From NCBI RefSeq assembly GCF_001506165.1, contig NZ_CP011427.1, positions 2,294,001-2,358,000 of the forward strand: a stretch of 64,000 bases of DNA, in the 5' to 3' direction. This document shows, piece by piece, positions 35,187-43,839 of the stretch. Under the pieces are notes generated by a model. It did no database searches and was not told the origin of the DNA. It saw nothing but the letters and a program-made list of their open reading frames with translations. The stretch is from Pantoea vagans. Lineage in GTDB: Bacteria; Pseudomonadota; Gammaproteobacteria; Enterobacterales; Enterobacteriaceae. Numbering within the stretch: the stretch's first letter is position 1; every line of letters starts with the position of its first letter. A program made the translations under genes and the position numbers.

Positions 35187-36440
35187 TCAAGGCCGTGCTG
35201 CTGTGCCATCCGGTAAGCGTGCGTTAGTCCATTCGGGGATATCACCCTGCACCGGATATTTCGCGGCTTCTTTCAAATCAATATCCACGCCGAGTCCAGG
35301 ACGATCGCTGAGATACGCATAGCCGCGATCAATTTCCGGACATCCAGGGAACACCTCCATCAATGCCTCATTAACAGGCGTATATTCCTGAATACCCAGA
35401 TTAGTAATGCTGAGATCAATGTGCAGGTTAGCCGCCACACCAATCGGCGAAATATCGCCAGGCCCATGCCATGCTGTTCTGACGCCGTAAAGCTCGGCAA
35501 ACGTGGCTAACTTTTTCGCCGGCGTGATGCCACCAATCGTGCTGACATGACAGCGAATATAATCAATCAAGTGATTCTGGATCAGTGGTTTCCACTCATT
35601 GATCTGGGTAAACAGTTCCCCCATCGCAATCGGCGTGCTGCTCTGCGCGCGCATTTTATCCAGCCAGTCGATATTCTCAGGTGCGACCGGATCTTCTAAG
35701 AATAAGAGCTGGTAAGGTTCCAGTGATTTAGCCATCTGAATCGCGGCGATCGGAGTGATGCGCTCATGGACATCATGGATAAACTCAACGCCAAACCCAA
35801 TTTTATTACGCAGATGATCAAACAGACGAGGCACGGCACGCGCGTAAGCATCAGGATCGAAGTAAATACCCTGAGTCTGTGTGCGCGGCGACACCTTGGG
35901 CTGGATGTTGCGTGCTTTCGCCAACTTACCGGCGATCAAACGCAGATCGTCTGTGCCCGCCCCACCATACATCCCCACCTGACAACGCACGTACTGATAC
36001 CCCTCTTCCATACGTGCACGAATGTTGTCTTCCACTTCCACTTCGTCAGCGCCATCGCAGTGACGATACAACGCCACGCCATCACGGCACTTGCCACCCA
36101 ACAATTCATAAACCGGCAAACCGGCCACTTTGCCCTTCAAGTCCCATAACGCCATATCCACGCCTGAAAGCGCATTGTTCATCACCGGGCCGTTACGCCA
36201 GTAGCCACTGACCGCCGCAGATTGCCAGATATCCTCAATACGCGCGGGATCTTTGCCCAGCAAGAAGGGTTTCATATAGTTATCGATTGCAGCCGCCACC
36301 GCATGAATTCGTTGCGTAAAAGTGGCGCATCCCAAGCCGTATAAACCCGGTTCACTGGTTTCAATTTTGACCACGACCAGATCAATGCCGCCGGGTGCAG
36401 TCAGTATGGTGGTGACGTTGGTAATCTTAAGTTGACTCAT
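35187..36440 (-). CDS. Enolase-superfamily sugar-acid dehydratase, RspA/ManD-like
   Basis: 417 aa from the ATG at 36440 (MSQLKITNVTTILTAPGG) behind GAGGAG. N-terminal capping domain (GLYGLGCATFTQRIHAV), then a beta-barrel with metal ligands in FIHDVHERI, LFLEDPV and MGELFTQ, and the His of WHGPGD. It matches the RspA/D-mannonate dehydratase subgroup. These dehydrate aldonic acids to 2-keto-3-deoxy acids, some weakly. It is the first gene leftward from its own GntR operator and probably acts with the idnO/idnD-like genes on the other side of the regulator. Confidence 0.88.
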   Translation of the reverse strand: MSQLKITNVTTILTAPGGIDLVVVKIETSEPGLYGLGCATFTQRIHAVAAAIDNYMKPFLLGKDPARIEDIWQSAAVSGYWRNGPVMNNALSGVDMALWDLKGKVAGLPVYELLGGKCRDGVALYRHCDGADEVEVEDNIRARMEEGYQYVRCQVGMYGGAGTDDLRLIAGKLAKARNIQPKVSPRTQTQGIYFDPDAYARAVPRLFDHLRNKIGFGVEFIHDVHERITPIAAIQMAKSLEPYQLLFLEDPVAPENIDWLDKMRAQSSTPIAMGELFTQINEWKPLIQNHLIDYIRCHVSTIGGITPAKKLATFAELYGVRTAWHGPGDISPIGVAANLHIDLSITNLGIQEYTPVNEALMEVFPGCPEIDRGYAYLSDRPGLGVDIDLKEAAKYPVQGDIPEWTNARLPDGTAARP

Positions 36441-36455
36441 GGTACTCCTCACTAT

Positions 36456-36475
36456 CTTGTAAGATGTCCTACATG
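36456..36475. promoter_or_regulatory. FadR-type operator at the dehydratase promoter
   Basis: CTTGT-N9-TACATG, containing ATGT-CCT-ACAT, which fits the FadR-subfamily consensus TNGTNNNACNA with perfect arms. It lies 16 bases before the dehydratase ATG. The 12-mer TGTCCTACATGT recurs in front of the GntR gene. Confidence 0.65.
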
Positions 36476-36486
36476 TGATGTGCTTT

Positions 36487-36507
36487 AAAAAGCCCTGACG
36501 GGCTTTT
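36487..36507 (-). terminator. Terminator of the GntR gene
   Basis: AAAAGCCC-GTCA-GGGCTTTT followed by TAAAG on the minus strand, 9 bases past the gntR stop. It shows that the regulator and the dehydratase are separate transcripts. Confidence 0.85.
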
Positions 36508-36515
36508 CATTAGAA

Positions 36516-37217
36516 TCAGTTGTTACGCACATCCTCTATGGCATGCACGTTATGCGTCATGGCGCTGTTCAGCGTTTCGGTAGCGAGCGAAGCATCGCGA
36601 TTTTTCAGCGCCATAAAGACTTTAATGTGCGCTTCTACGCTCTCTAATGTGATGCCCAACACGCGGTTGAGCTCTTCCAGGTAGTGAACGTAAATCCCTT
36701 TCAGCGACTCCATGACGTGAATAAAGATGGAGTTATGCGATGCCTTCACGATCGCCAGGTGAAAATCATAATCTGCCAGCGAATATTTTTTGTAGTCGTC
36801 CTTGTTCACCAGCATACGGTTGAGCGCTTTTTCCAGTTCCTTGATATCGTCATCCGTGGCGTTTTGCACCGCGAGCTCCATACAGCGAAACTCAACGGTT
36901 TGGCGAAAAACGCGCATGTGATCAAACTCTTCCTGCGAGAGATGCAGAATCGGTTGATTGTCGTTGAAGGCACCGTAGCGGGCCACATCGCGCGTAACAT
37001 ATGTCCCCTTACCGTGATGCGTCACCACCACACCCAGATCACGTAGCTTCTGCACTGCACTTCGTACGCTCACGCGGCTAACCTGAAAAGTGGCCGTTAA
37101 CGTGGGCTCCGAAGGCAGTTTGCAGCCCGGCTCCCAGATGCCATCCTGAATGTTTTTCTTCATCTGCTCGTAGATCGCATCCACGATGTTATGTTTTTGC
37201 ACGCTTTCCAGGGTCAC
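36516..37217 (-). CDS. GntR-family (FadR subfamily, FCD domain) transcriptional regulator
   Basis: 233 aa. Winged helix at about 10-75 (GCKLPSEPTLTATFQVSRVSVRSAVQKL), all-helical FCD effector domain at about 95-225 with metal-type residues (DYDFHLAI, His of SHNSIF and AHIKVF). GTG start at 37217. Related to UxuR/ExuR/LgoR-type sugar-acid regulators. Likely represses its own gene, the dehydratase and the divergent catabolic operon through the shared motif; the inducer would be the sugar acid or a derivative. Confidence 0.9.
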   Translation of the reverse strand: MTLESVQKHNIVDAIYEQMKKNIQDGIWEPGCKLPSEPTLTATFQVSRVSVRSAVQKLRDLGVVVTHHGKGTYVTRDVARYGAFNDNQPILHLSQEEFDHMRVFRQTVEFRCMELAVQNATDDDIKELEKALNRMLVNKDDYKKYSLADYDFHLAIVKASHNSIFIHVMESLKGIYVHYLEELNRVLGITLESVEAHIKVFMALKNRDASLATETLNSAMTHNVHAIEDVRNN

Positions 37218-37230
37218 AATATTCGCTCAC

Positions 37231-37241
37231 TTGTCCTACAT
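37231..37241. promoter_or_regulatory. FadR-type operator at the gntR promoter
   Basis: TTGTCCTACAT, matching TNGTNNNACNA; 14 bases before the gntR GTG. Part of the same 12-mer (37232-37243) as at 36465-36476, which supports autoregulation. Confidence 0.65.
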
Positions 37242-37470
37242 GTTTGGATTTGTATCGTTTATAGCAGATCACTACAAGAGAATTTTTGTTGAGGGAATAT
37301 TTTTTCATACCGGAGATAATCTTATTTACCGATTAATAATCATAGTATTAGGTTAAAAATCGCAACCTATTCCTGTACCACAGCAAACCCATTTTTTGTG
37401 AAGCACACTGCATTTTGCTTTAAGGAGAATTGCTGGTTCCATCAACCTCAAGTACAACAATCAGCATTAA

Positions 37471-37490
37471 CTTGTTAGTCATGTTACATG
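37471..37490. promoter_or_regulatory. Related operator before the SDR gene
   Basis: CTTGT-N9-TACATG with the same outer half-sites and spacing as at 36456, but a different centre. It ends 10 bases before the SDR ATG and overlaps its ribosome site. Confidence 0.45.
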
Positions 37491-37500
37491 AGGATTAGAT

Positions 37501-38268
37501 ATGACCACTCTTTTCGACCTTAAAGGTAAGACCGCGCTGATTACCGGATCAACGCGTGGGCTGGGATTGGCTTACGCCTGCGGACTGGCTGAAGCCGGAG
37601 CCCATGTCATCCTGAATGGCACCAGCCAACAGCATATGGATGCCGCGCTGAGTGAGCTGCAGGCCAAAGGGTATAGCGCGCGCGGCTTTATCTTTAACGT
37701 CGCCGATGAAGACGAGATCGAGCAGGTGTTCAACCAACTCGATCAGGCCAATATTCATGTCGATATCGTGATCAACAATGCCGGTATCCAGTTCCGCCAG
37801 CCGATGCTCGAACTGGCGTTGAGCGACTGGCAACGCGTGCTGGATGTCAATCTGACCAGCGCCTTTCTGGTGGCACGGGCCGCGGCGAAACGCATGGTCG
37901 CACGTAACAGCGGCGGCAAAATCATCAATATCGGCTCGCTGACCAGCGAAGCCGCCCGCCCGACAGTTGCACCTTACACTGCAGCAAAAGGCGGCATTAA
38001 GTTACTCACCAAATCAATGGCTGCCGAGTGGGCTGTCCATAACATCCAGACTAACGGTATCGGCCCCGGCTACATCCTGACGGACATGAACGCCGCGTTG
38101 GTAGATAACGCTGAATTTAATCAGTGGGTGTGTAACAGCAACCCGTCAGGCCGCTGGGGCAAACCCGAAGAGCTGATCGGCACCGCCGTGTATTTGGCGT
38201 CATCCGCCTCCAATTACGTCAATGGCCAAATGATCTACGTGGACGGCGGCTGGCTCGCCACGCTGTAA
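37501..38268 (+). CDS. IdnO-like SDR (gluconate 5-dehydrogenase type)
   Basis: 255 aa. LFDLKGKTALITGSTRGLGL is very close to the start of IdnO; NNAGIQFRQPM, the catalytic Ser/Tyr/Lys (IGSLTSEAARPTVAPYTAAK), and FVNG-type end YVNGQMIYVDGGW are also shared. IdnO reduces 5-keto-gluconate to gluconate in L-idonate use. First gene of a three-gene operon with the MFS transporter (62 bases on) and the dehydrogenase. Confidence 0.88.
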   Translation: MTTLFDLKGKTALITGSTRGLGLAYACGLAEAGAHVILNGTSQQHMDAALSELQAKGYSARGFIFNVADEDEIEQVFNQLDQANIHVDIVINNAGIQFRQPMLELALSDWQRVLDVNLTSAFLVARAAAKRMVARNSGGKIINIGSLTSEAARPTVAPYTAAKGGIKLLTKSMAAEWAVHNIQTNGIGPGYILTDMNAALVDNAEFNQWVCNSNPSGRWGKPEELIGTAVYLASSASNYVNGQMIYVDGGWLATL

Positions 38269-38330
38269 GGCAAAAACTGAGCATCAAGACTCATCGCACC
38301 CTACCGACAAAAACCTAAGAGGTCAGAACC

Positions 38331-39725
38331 ATGAATCAGACCGTTGCAGGATCATTTATGACCACCAAACCGACTCGAACGCGTTTCTCCGTGCTGACGA
38401 TGTTGTTTATTGTCACTGCGATTAACTACATGGATCGTGCAAATCTGTCCGTTGCGGGATCGCATATACAGGGCGAATTCGCTCTGTCATCCACGCAGTT
38501 AGGCTTACTGTTTTCCATGTTCACCTGGTTTTACGCCATGAGCCAGATACCGGTGGGCTATTTGCTGGATCGGATTGGCTCGCGGTGGCTGTACGGCAGC
38601 GCCATTGTGCTATGGAGCGTCTTCACGCTGCTGATGGGCTTTGCGTCACACAACCTTTTTACCACTGCAAGCGCCTCTTTTATGATGTTGCTGGCGTGTC
38701 GTGCCTTGGTAGGTATGGCAGAAGCGCCCTCTTTCCCGTCTAATACCAAAATCATCGCCACCTGGTTCCCGGATCATGAGCGCGCACGTGCAACGGCAAC
38801 CTACTCCAGTGCGCAATACATCGGTCTGGCGCTGCTCACTCCGGCGCTGTCGTTTGTCGTCAGCCAGTGGGGCTGGGAGATGTCCTTCTATATCTCCGGG
38901 GCGGTAGGGATTATCTTTGGCATCTACTGGCTGTTTGCCTATCGCGATCCGCAACACAGCACGGCGGTGAATAGCGCCGAACTCGATATCATCCGCAAAG
39001 GGGGCGGATATGGTTCCGCGTCACAAAGCACCCATAGCCGGGTGAACTGGCAGTCGGTGCGCTATATCCTGCGCCAGCGCACCACATGGGGCTTATTCAT
39101 CGCCCAATTCGCCGCCTCCTCAACGCTCTACTTCTTCCTGACATGGTTCATCGTCTATCTGGAAAAAGGCTTACACCTGTCGATTGATAAGGCCGGTATC
39201 GGTGCGATGTTCCCTTATTTGATGGCGATGGCGGGGGTACTCTGTGGCGGTACCTTAAGTGACATGCTGCTCAAGCGCGGCAGTAGCCGCACCTTTGCGC
39301 GCAAGTTGCCGGTGATGGCCGGCATGCTGCTGACGTGCTCGATTGCCCTGGTCAACTTCTTCCAGGACCAGCCAGTGATCGCCATTGGCATCTTGTCTGT
39401 CGCCTTCTTCGCTAACGCCTTCTCGAACCTTGGCTGGGTGGTGTGCAGCGATGTTATTCCCCGCCACCTGATCGGCACGATCGGCGGCTTTCTGAATATT
39501 TTTGGCAATCTTTCCGGTATTGCCAGTCCCATCATCATTGGCGTGATCCTGCAACGCACCCAGAATTTCCAGTATGCGATGTGGTATATCGCCGCCGTTG
39601 CGCTGATGGGCTTCCTCGCCTACCTGTTCCTGGTCGGGAAAATCGAATTGATCACCCCACCTGGAGAAAAACAGCAAAACAACGAAGAGAACACCTTCAA
39701 TACTCCATCCAATGCGCAGGGATAA
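38331..39725 (+). CDS. MFS transporter, anion:cation symporter (sugar-acid) family
   Basis: 464 aa with twelve predicted membrane helices. The start of TM1 (INYMDRANLSVAG) and the loop after TM2 (GYLLDRIGSRWLYG) are typical of the ACS family that includes GudP, ExuT, DgoT and LgoT. It probably brings in the aldonate or uronate processed by the neighbouring enzymes. The stop is 3 bases before the dehydrogenase ATG, so the genes are co-transcribed. Confidence 0.9.
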   Translation: MNQTVAGSFMTTKPTRTRFSVLTMLFIVTAINYMDRANLSVAGSHIQGEFALSSTQLGLLFSMFTWFYAMSQIPVGYLLDRIGSRWLYGSAIVLWSVFTLLMGFASHNLFTTASASFMMLLACRALVGMAEAPSFPSNTKIIATWFPDHERARATATYSSAQYIGLALLTPALSFVVSQWGWEMSFYISGAVGIIFGIYWLFAYRDPQHSTAVNSAELDIIRKGGGYGSASQSTHSRVNWQSVRYILRQRTTWGLFIAQFAASSTLYFFLTWFIVYLEKGLHLSIDKAGIGAMFPYLMAMAGVLCGGTLSDMLLKRGSSRTFARKLPVMAGMLLTCSIALVNFFQDQPVIAIGILSVAFFANAFSNLGWVVCSDVIPRHLIGTIGGFLNIFGNLSGIASPIIIGVILQRTQNFQYAMWYIAAVALMGFLAYLFLVGKIELITPPGEKQQNNEENTFNTPSNAQG

Positions 39726-39728
39726 GTC

Positions 39729-40769
39729 ATGCAGCAAAAAACAGTCAAAGCGGTCATGGTCAAAGGGGCACACGATGTGTGCGTGGAAACACAAAGCATC
39801 AGTTGGGATGAAGATCAGGTTTTGGTGCGCGTCGAACGGGGCGGGATTTGCGGCTCGGACATCCACTACTTTCAGCATGGCAAAGCGGGAATGTCGGTGC
39901 TGAAATCCCCGATGGTGTTAGGGCATGAATTTGTCGGCGTAGTGGAGCAAGCACCTGCTGCAAGCCATCTTCGTGTCGGTCAACCTGTGGCCATCAATCC
40001 GTCTCAACCCTGTCAGCAGTGCGAGATTTGCCGCAGCGGCAGGCAAAACCTGTGCCGCGCAATGCGTTTTATGGGCAGCGCGCAGTTCTTCCCGCATGTG
40101 AACGGCGGATTTGCACAACATGTGGTGGTGAGCCCGCAGCAGTGCGTGCCTTATGCGGAACACGCTGAGGCTAAAATTATCGCATTTGCTGAACCGCTCG
40201 CCGTGTGCATTCACGCGTTGAAGCAAGCCGGTAACTTGGTAGGCAAACGCGTTTTGGTAACCGGTGCCGGGCCGATCGGCTGTTTGATCATCGCCTGCGC
40301 ATTGGCTTCGGGCGCAACGGAAGTGATCGCCACCGATATCAGCGAGCGCTGTCGCGCGTTGGCCGTTGAAATGGGTGCCACCGCCGCATACGACCCACGG
40401 GATGAAACCGTTATCTCATCATGGACTGCCGATGGCGGACATTTTGATATCTGTTTCGAAGCTTCGGGTGCAGCGGTGGCCATCGCTTCAGTGGTGTCTT
40501 ATACGCGTCCAGCGGGTATTATCGTCCAGTTGGGCATGGGTGCTGCGGAGGTCAATTATCCGGTTGGCCCCTTGCTGGTGAAAGAGATTCAACTGAGAGG
40601 GTCATTCCGCTTTATCGATGAGTTCACAACCGCAGTCAGATGGCTGGAATCCGGTAAAATTAATCCACTGCCGCTGCTCACCACCGAGTTCAACATAAAT
40701 GACGCGGTTGCCGCACTGGAGTTAGCATCAAATAAAGAACTGGCAGCCAAAGTTCAGTTAGTGTTTTGA
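39729..40769 (+). CDS. IdnD-like zinc dehydrogenase (L-idonate 5-dehydrogenase type)
   Basis: 346 aa medium-chain dehydrogenase. Catalytic zinc site GGICGSDIHYFQHGKAG with GHEFVG, structural zinc Cys cluster CQQCEICRSGRQNLC, Rossmann motif GAGPIGCL. The sequence tracks IdnD over its full length (MRFMGSAQFFPHVNGGF, FAEPLAVCIHA, LRGSFRF, AAKVQLVF end). Predicted to oxidise a sugar acid at C5, after which the IdnO-like SDR reduces the keto acid. Last gene of the operon. Confidence 0.9.
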   Translation: MQQKTVKAVMVKGAHDVCVETQSISWDEDQVLVRVERGGICGSDIHYFQHGKAGMSVLKSPMVLGHEFVGVVEQAPAASHLRVGQPVAINPSQPCQQCEICRSGRQNLCRAMRFMGSAQFFPHVNGGFAQHVVVSPQQCVPYAEHAEAKIIAFAEPLAVCIHALKQAGNLVGKRVLVTGAGPIGCLIIACALASGATEVIATDISERCRALAVEMGATAAYDPRDETVISSWTADGGHFDICFEASGAAVAIASVVSYTRPAGIIVQLGMGAAEVNYPVGPLLVKEIQLRGSFRFIDEFTTAVRWLESGKINPLPLLTTEFNINDAVAALELASNKELAAKVQLVF

Positions 40770-40962
40770 GGTTAATCGCAGCGCAAAGCGTACGATTTAA
40801 TAATTCAAACATAAACGGTCTTCAAATCGAACTGATTCTACGTCTCGCTTATTTCCGATTCTGACTGGCATGGGTTGAATAACACCAATTTCAATGCGAT
40901 ATTCCTGATGCACATTACTTTATTCACACCGAACGCCGTTCATATTTGCTTAGGGAGTAATA

Positions 40963-41232
40963 ATGTCAGCTGAGGATAGAATCAAGGAACTGGAAGCAAC
41001 GGTTCAGTACCTGAAGATTGAAACAGAAGTGCTGCGCGAATTGATGATCAAACAGGTTGCGCTGAACAACATCACTTTTAAGGGTAAGTACGATGAAGTT
41101 CTGATTCAGATGGCCAGGGAATATGAAGCCCGTGGGCTGGAATCAGATCGCAATCGTGCCCTGCATGAAGCGATACGGCAGTATGTTCGTTATGACTCGC
41201 CATCAATAGATGGCAGTGAGCCGTCAGATTAG
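40963..41232 (+). CDS. Small coiled-coil protein of unknown function
   Basis: 89 aa; residues 3-45 form a heptad helix (EDRIKELEATVQYLKIETEV), the rest is charged with an acidic tail. AGGGAG lies before the ATG and a terminator follows. Conserved-looking composition; family not recognised. Confidence 0.65.
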   Translation: MSAEDRIKELEATVQYLKIETEVLRELMIKQVALNNITFKGKYDEVLIQMAREYEARGLESDRNRALHEAIRQYVRYDSPSIDGSEPSD

Positions 41233-41249
41233 CACTTTGCCGCAGCAAC

Positions 41250-41271
41250 AGAGCCGCCCATAAGCGGCTCT
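41250..41271. terminator. Terminator between convergent small genes
   Basis: AGAGCCGC-CCATAA-GCGGCTCT, a perfect 8-bp stem placed between the coiled-coil gene (plus) and the 38-aa gene (minus). The T tract is weak on both sides. Confidence 0.65.
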
Positions 41272-41282
41272 TCGCTTAACGC

Positions 41283-41399
41283 TTAGATGTTAGGCTTCTG
41301 CTCATCAGGCAGATCCTGACCATCATCGTCGTCATCTGGTAACGGCTCATCGTCACCCGGCAGCGGTATCACTTTATCTGGATCTGGACGCTCTGACAT
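41283..41399 (-). CDS. 38-aa acidic small protein
   Basis: MSERPDPDKVIPLPGDDE at the N-terminus, then a run rich in Asp (PDDDDDGQ) and the end DEQKPNI. A near-ideal GGAGG ribosome site lies 6 bases before the ATG. The extreme acidity resembles small disordered stress or DNA-mimic proteins, but no role is claimed. Confidence 0.7.
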   Translation of the reverse strand: MSERPDPDKVIPLPGDDEPLPDDDDDGQDLPDEQKPNI

Positions 41400-41728
41400 A
41401 TTTACCTCCAGCTACCCGGAATGGGTAAGTTAAGCTTAGTCGCTGTAGTATTCGCGCGATTTAAATAAGGAAAAGTTGTGATTAAGGCGTCGAATAAATA
41501 ATATCAAGACTTACACGCTTGGCTTATTAGTGAAAAATAACATAACGATGAAAGAAAATAACAAATCATTTTACCCGCAATAAAAATAAACTTGATATTA
41601 TCAACGTGATACCTTTTTATTCAGCCGTCGCGCTTGAAGCGATGTATTTCGCAATTAAAATTAAAGATGCAAAAGCACATGATGTGTTTTCCCATCATGT
41701 TAATGATCACGCATCAAGAGGCAAGACC

Positions 41729-41896
41729 ATGGCTCAACATAGAGGCGGTTCAGGTAACTTTGCGGATGACAAACAAAAAGCGTCTGAAGCAGGTAAGAAA
41801 GGCGGCCAACAGAGTGGCGGCAGTTTTAAAGACGATCCACAAAAGGCCTCAGAGGCAGGTAAAAAAGGTGGGAAAAGTAGTAACAAAGGATCCTGA
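41729..41896 (+). CDS. KGG-repeat stress protein (YciG/YmdF, con-10 family)
   Basis: 55 aa from the ATG at 41729 (MAQHRGGSGNFADD) behind AGAGG; the frame extends upstream to 41606 without a ribosome site. Two tandem repeats of the type DDxQKASEAGKKGG, the stress-induced KGG motif. Family members are small disordered proteins expressed in stationary phase or stress and, in E. coli, linked to RpoS and motility. The preceding 330 bases hold no other gene. Confidence 0.85.
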   Translation: MAQHRGGSGNFADDKQKASEAGKKGGQQSGGSFKDDPQKASEAGKKGGKSSNKGS

Positions 41897-42016
41897 TGAT
41901 TCACCTTGATAATTACCGGACCGGGAGCAAGGAACGCTCCTCACCCACATTTTTTATTATGCTCATTCAATCCGGGCGATACCTCTTCTCCCACGCCCTA
42001 CACCGTTCAATCGATG

Positions 42017-42520
42017 TTAACCGTGCACCACCACATTAAACCCTTCATCCGCGCCCGGTGCAGTAAAGTAGCTGCTGATCAGCTCAAACTGCGCATCCGT
42101 CGCCGTAAAGTCGTGGCTGCCTTCTGCATTGCGCGCGTGTAAACGGCTCTTGCACAGTGCATCCGGCACATCAAGGAAATGCAGTTGATGTTCTGCCTGC
42201 GCACTCTGGATCACCGCTTTCATCCACTGGCGTTGACTCAAGGTGTTGGCTGGGAAATCCAGCACCACCGATACGCCACGTTGCAACAACGCGATTAAAT
42301 GCGGCGTCATCGCATTGCGCAGTTTGCCCGCACAGCGCACGTAATCAGCAACATCCTGCATCTCTTCTGCAAATAAATGCGCCAGCCAGGCATCTTCGCT
42401 GATGATGACGGCTCCATTTTCTTGTGCCAGTTGATGCGCCAGCGTCGATTTTCCCGCAGCAATTTTGCCGCACAGCAGATGTAAGACAGGACGAGATGTG
42501 GACACAGACGCAGATTCCAT
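42017..42520 (-). CDS. P-loop kinase-like ATPase
   Basis: 167 aa from the ATG at 42520 (MESASVSTSRPVLHL) behind GGAG. Walker A GKIAAGKST near the start, SEDAW after strand 2, and VVLDFPANTLSQRQWM as the Walker B-like strand. Resembles small AAA_33/shikimate-kinase-like or zeta-toxin-like P-loop kinases that phosphorylate a small molecule; substrate unknown. Divergent from the flavin reductase-like gene. Confidence 0.8.
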   Translation of the reverse strand: MESASVSTSRPVLHLLCGKIAAGKSTLAHQLAQENGAVIISEDAWLAHLFAEEMQDVADYVRCAGKLRNAMTPHLIALLQRGVSVVLDFPANTLSQRQWMKAVIQSAQAEHQLHFLDVPDALCKSRLHARNAEGSHDFTATDAQFELISSYFTAPGADEGFNVVVHG

Positions 42521-42622
42521 TAACCAGCTCCAGATAAAATGACGCTCTACCATGCCGTGAAATGCCGGTCCAGTAAAGTCTGGCAGCTACACTTACTTTA
42601 TCTCTGTTAAAAAAGGAGACGC

Positions 42623-43192
42623 ATGATGAGCCAACGCCTGCATAAAATTGACTTTCCGGTGAGCAAGGCGAGGAAATATCTGGAGCCCGGTCCGGTGGTG
42701 TTGCTGAGTTCGCAGTTTGAAGATCAGCACGACATCATGACGCTGGGCTGGCACACCATACTGGAGTTCTCCCCCTCCCTGGTGGGTTGCATGATCGCCA
42801 GCGGCAATTACAGCCATGAGTTGATTCGCCACAGCGGCCAGTGCGTGATCAATGTGCCATCCGCTGATCTGGTCGATAGCGTGGTCGCAATAGGCAACAG
42901 TCACGGCGATGGTATCGATAAGTTTGATGCCTTCAAACTCACCCCCGAACCCGCCAGCGTGGTCAACGCGCCGTTGATCGACGAGTGCTTTGCCAGTTTT
43001 GAGTGCCAGCTGTATGACGACTCGATGGTGAACAACTACAGCTTCTTCATCTTCGAGATCGTCAAAGCCCATGTTGCCGAGCAACCGGAATTTCCACCCA
43101 CCCTGCACTACACTGGCGAAGGACGCTTTACCATCATGAGCAATAGCGTGCTCGATAAACACCGCGATTTTAAGCCAGAAATGTTAATTTGA
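42623..43192 (+). CDS. Flavin reductase-like FMN-binding protein
   Basis: 189 aa with a split-barrel flavin-binding domain: DIMTLGWHTILEFSPSLVGCMIA and SHELIRHSGQCVINVP are typical of the flavin_reduct family, which binds FMN and supplies reduced flavin or reduces small molecules. AGGAG lies 5 bases before the first ATG of an ATG-ATG pair. Followed by msrA after 65 bases; the pair could share a redox-repair role but nothing proves co-transcription. Confidence 0.85.
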   Translation: MMSQRLHKIDFPVSKARKYLEPGPVVLLSSQFEDQHDIMTLGWHTILEFSPSLVGCMIASGNYSHELIRHSGQCVINVPSADLVDSVVAIGNSHGDGIDKFDAFKLTPEPASVVNAPLIDECFASFECQLYDDSMVNNYSFFIFEIVKAHVAEQPEFPPTLHYTGEGRFTIMSNSVLDKHRDFKPEMLI

Positions 43193-43257
43193 GTCTGTTG
43201 AAATCGCACCCGAGCGCCCTCACAGTATTGCTTTCGACCTGACAGGAGTAAAAAACA

Positions 43258-43794
43258 ATGGCAACCGAATATGCGGTGATCGCCGGTGGCTGTTTCTGGT
43301 GTACCGAAGCAGTGTTTAAAGATGTGATTGGCGTAGAGTCAGTCGAAAGTGGTTACACCGGCGGCGAGCGCCCGAATCCAACCTACGAGCAGGTGTGCAG
43401 CGGTGCAACCGGTCATGCCGAAGCGATCCGTGTTGGTTTCGATCCCGAGCAGGTGAAGTACGGCGATCTGCTGGATATCAGCTTTGCGACACACGATCCA
43501 ACCCAGTTAAACCGTCAGGGCAACGACGTTGGCACGCAGTATCGTTCTGCGATCTTCCCGGCTAACCCAGAGCAGGAAGCAGAGGCGATTGCCGCCATTG
43601 CCCGCGCTCAGGCCGATCTCAATGTGCCCGTGGTCACCACCATTGAGCCGCTGAAAGAGTGGTACCCGGCAGAAGATTATCACCAGGATTACTGGGATGG
43701 TGCCGGCCAGCGCAACGGCTACTGCATGGCGGTGATCCCACCGAAACTGCAGAAGCTGCGTAAGAGCTTTGCTAACCGCGTGAAGCAGGGTTAA
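43258..43794 (+). CDS. Peptide-methionine (S)-S-oxide reductase MsrA
   Basis: Repairs methionine-S-sulfoxide in proteins. 178 aa. Active-site GGCFWCTE with the reactive Cys at the first Cys, then [20 protein letters not shown] and [18 protein letters not shown], all MsrA signatures. Shorter than E. coli MsrA (212 aa), so it is of the compact type. AGGAG lies before the ATG. Confidence 0.95.
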   Translation: MATEYAVIAGGCFWCTEAVFKDVIGVESVESGYTGGERPNPTYEQVCSGATGHAEAIRVGFDPEQVKYGDLLDISFATHDPTQLNRQGNDVGTQYRSAIFPANPEQEAEAIAAIARAQADLNVPVVTTIEPLKEWYPAEDYHQDYWDGAGQRNGYCMAVIPPKLQKLRKSFANRVKQG

Positions 43795-43802
43795 TCCCTC
43801 AC

Positions 43803-43834
43803 ACATGCACAACGTCCGACGACGTTGTGCATGT
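43803..43834. terminator. Perfect 14-bp hairpin between msrA and the ABC operon
   Basis: ACATGCACAACGTC, loop CGAC, GACGTTGTGCATGT. It sits between convergent genes 9 bases past the msrA stop and 5 bases past the ATPase stop. No T run on either strand, so termination is assumed only from position and strength. Confidence 0.6.
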
Positions 43835-43839
43835 TCACG

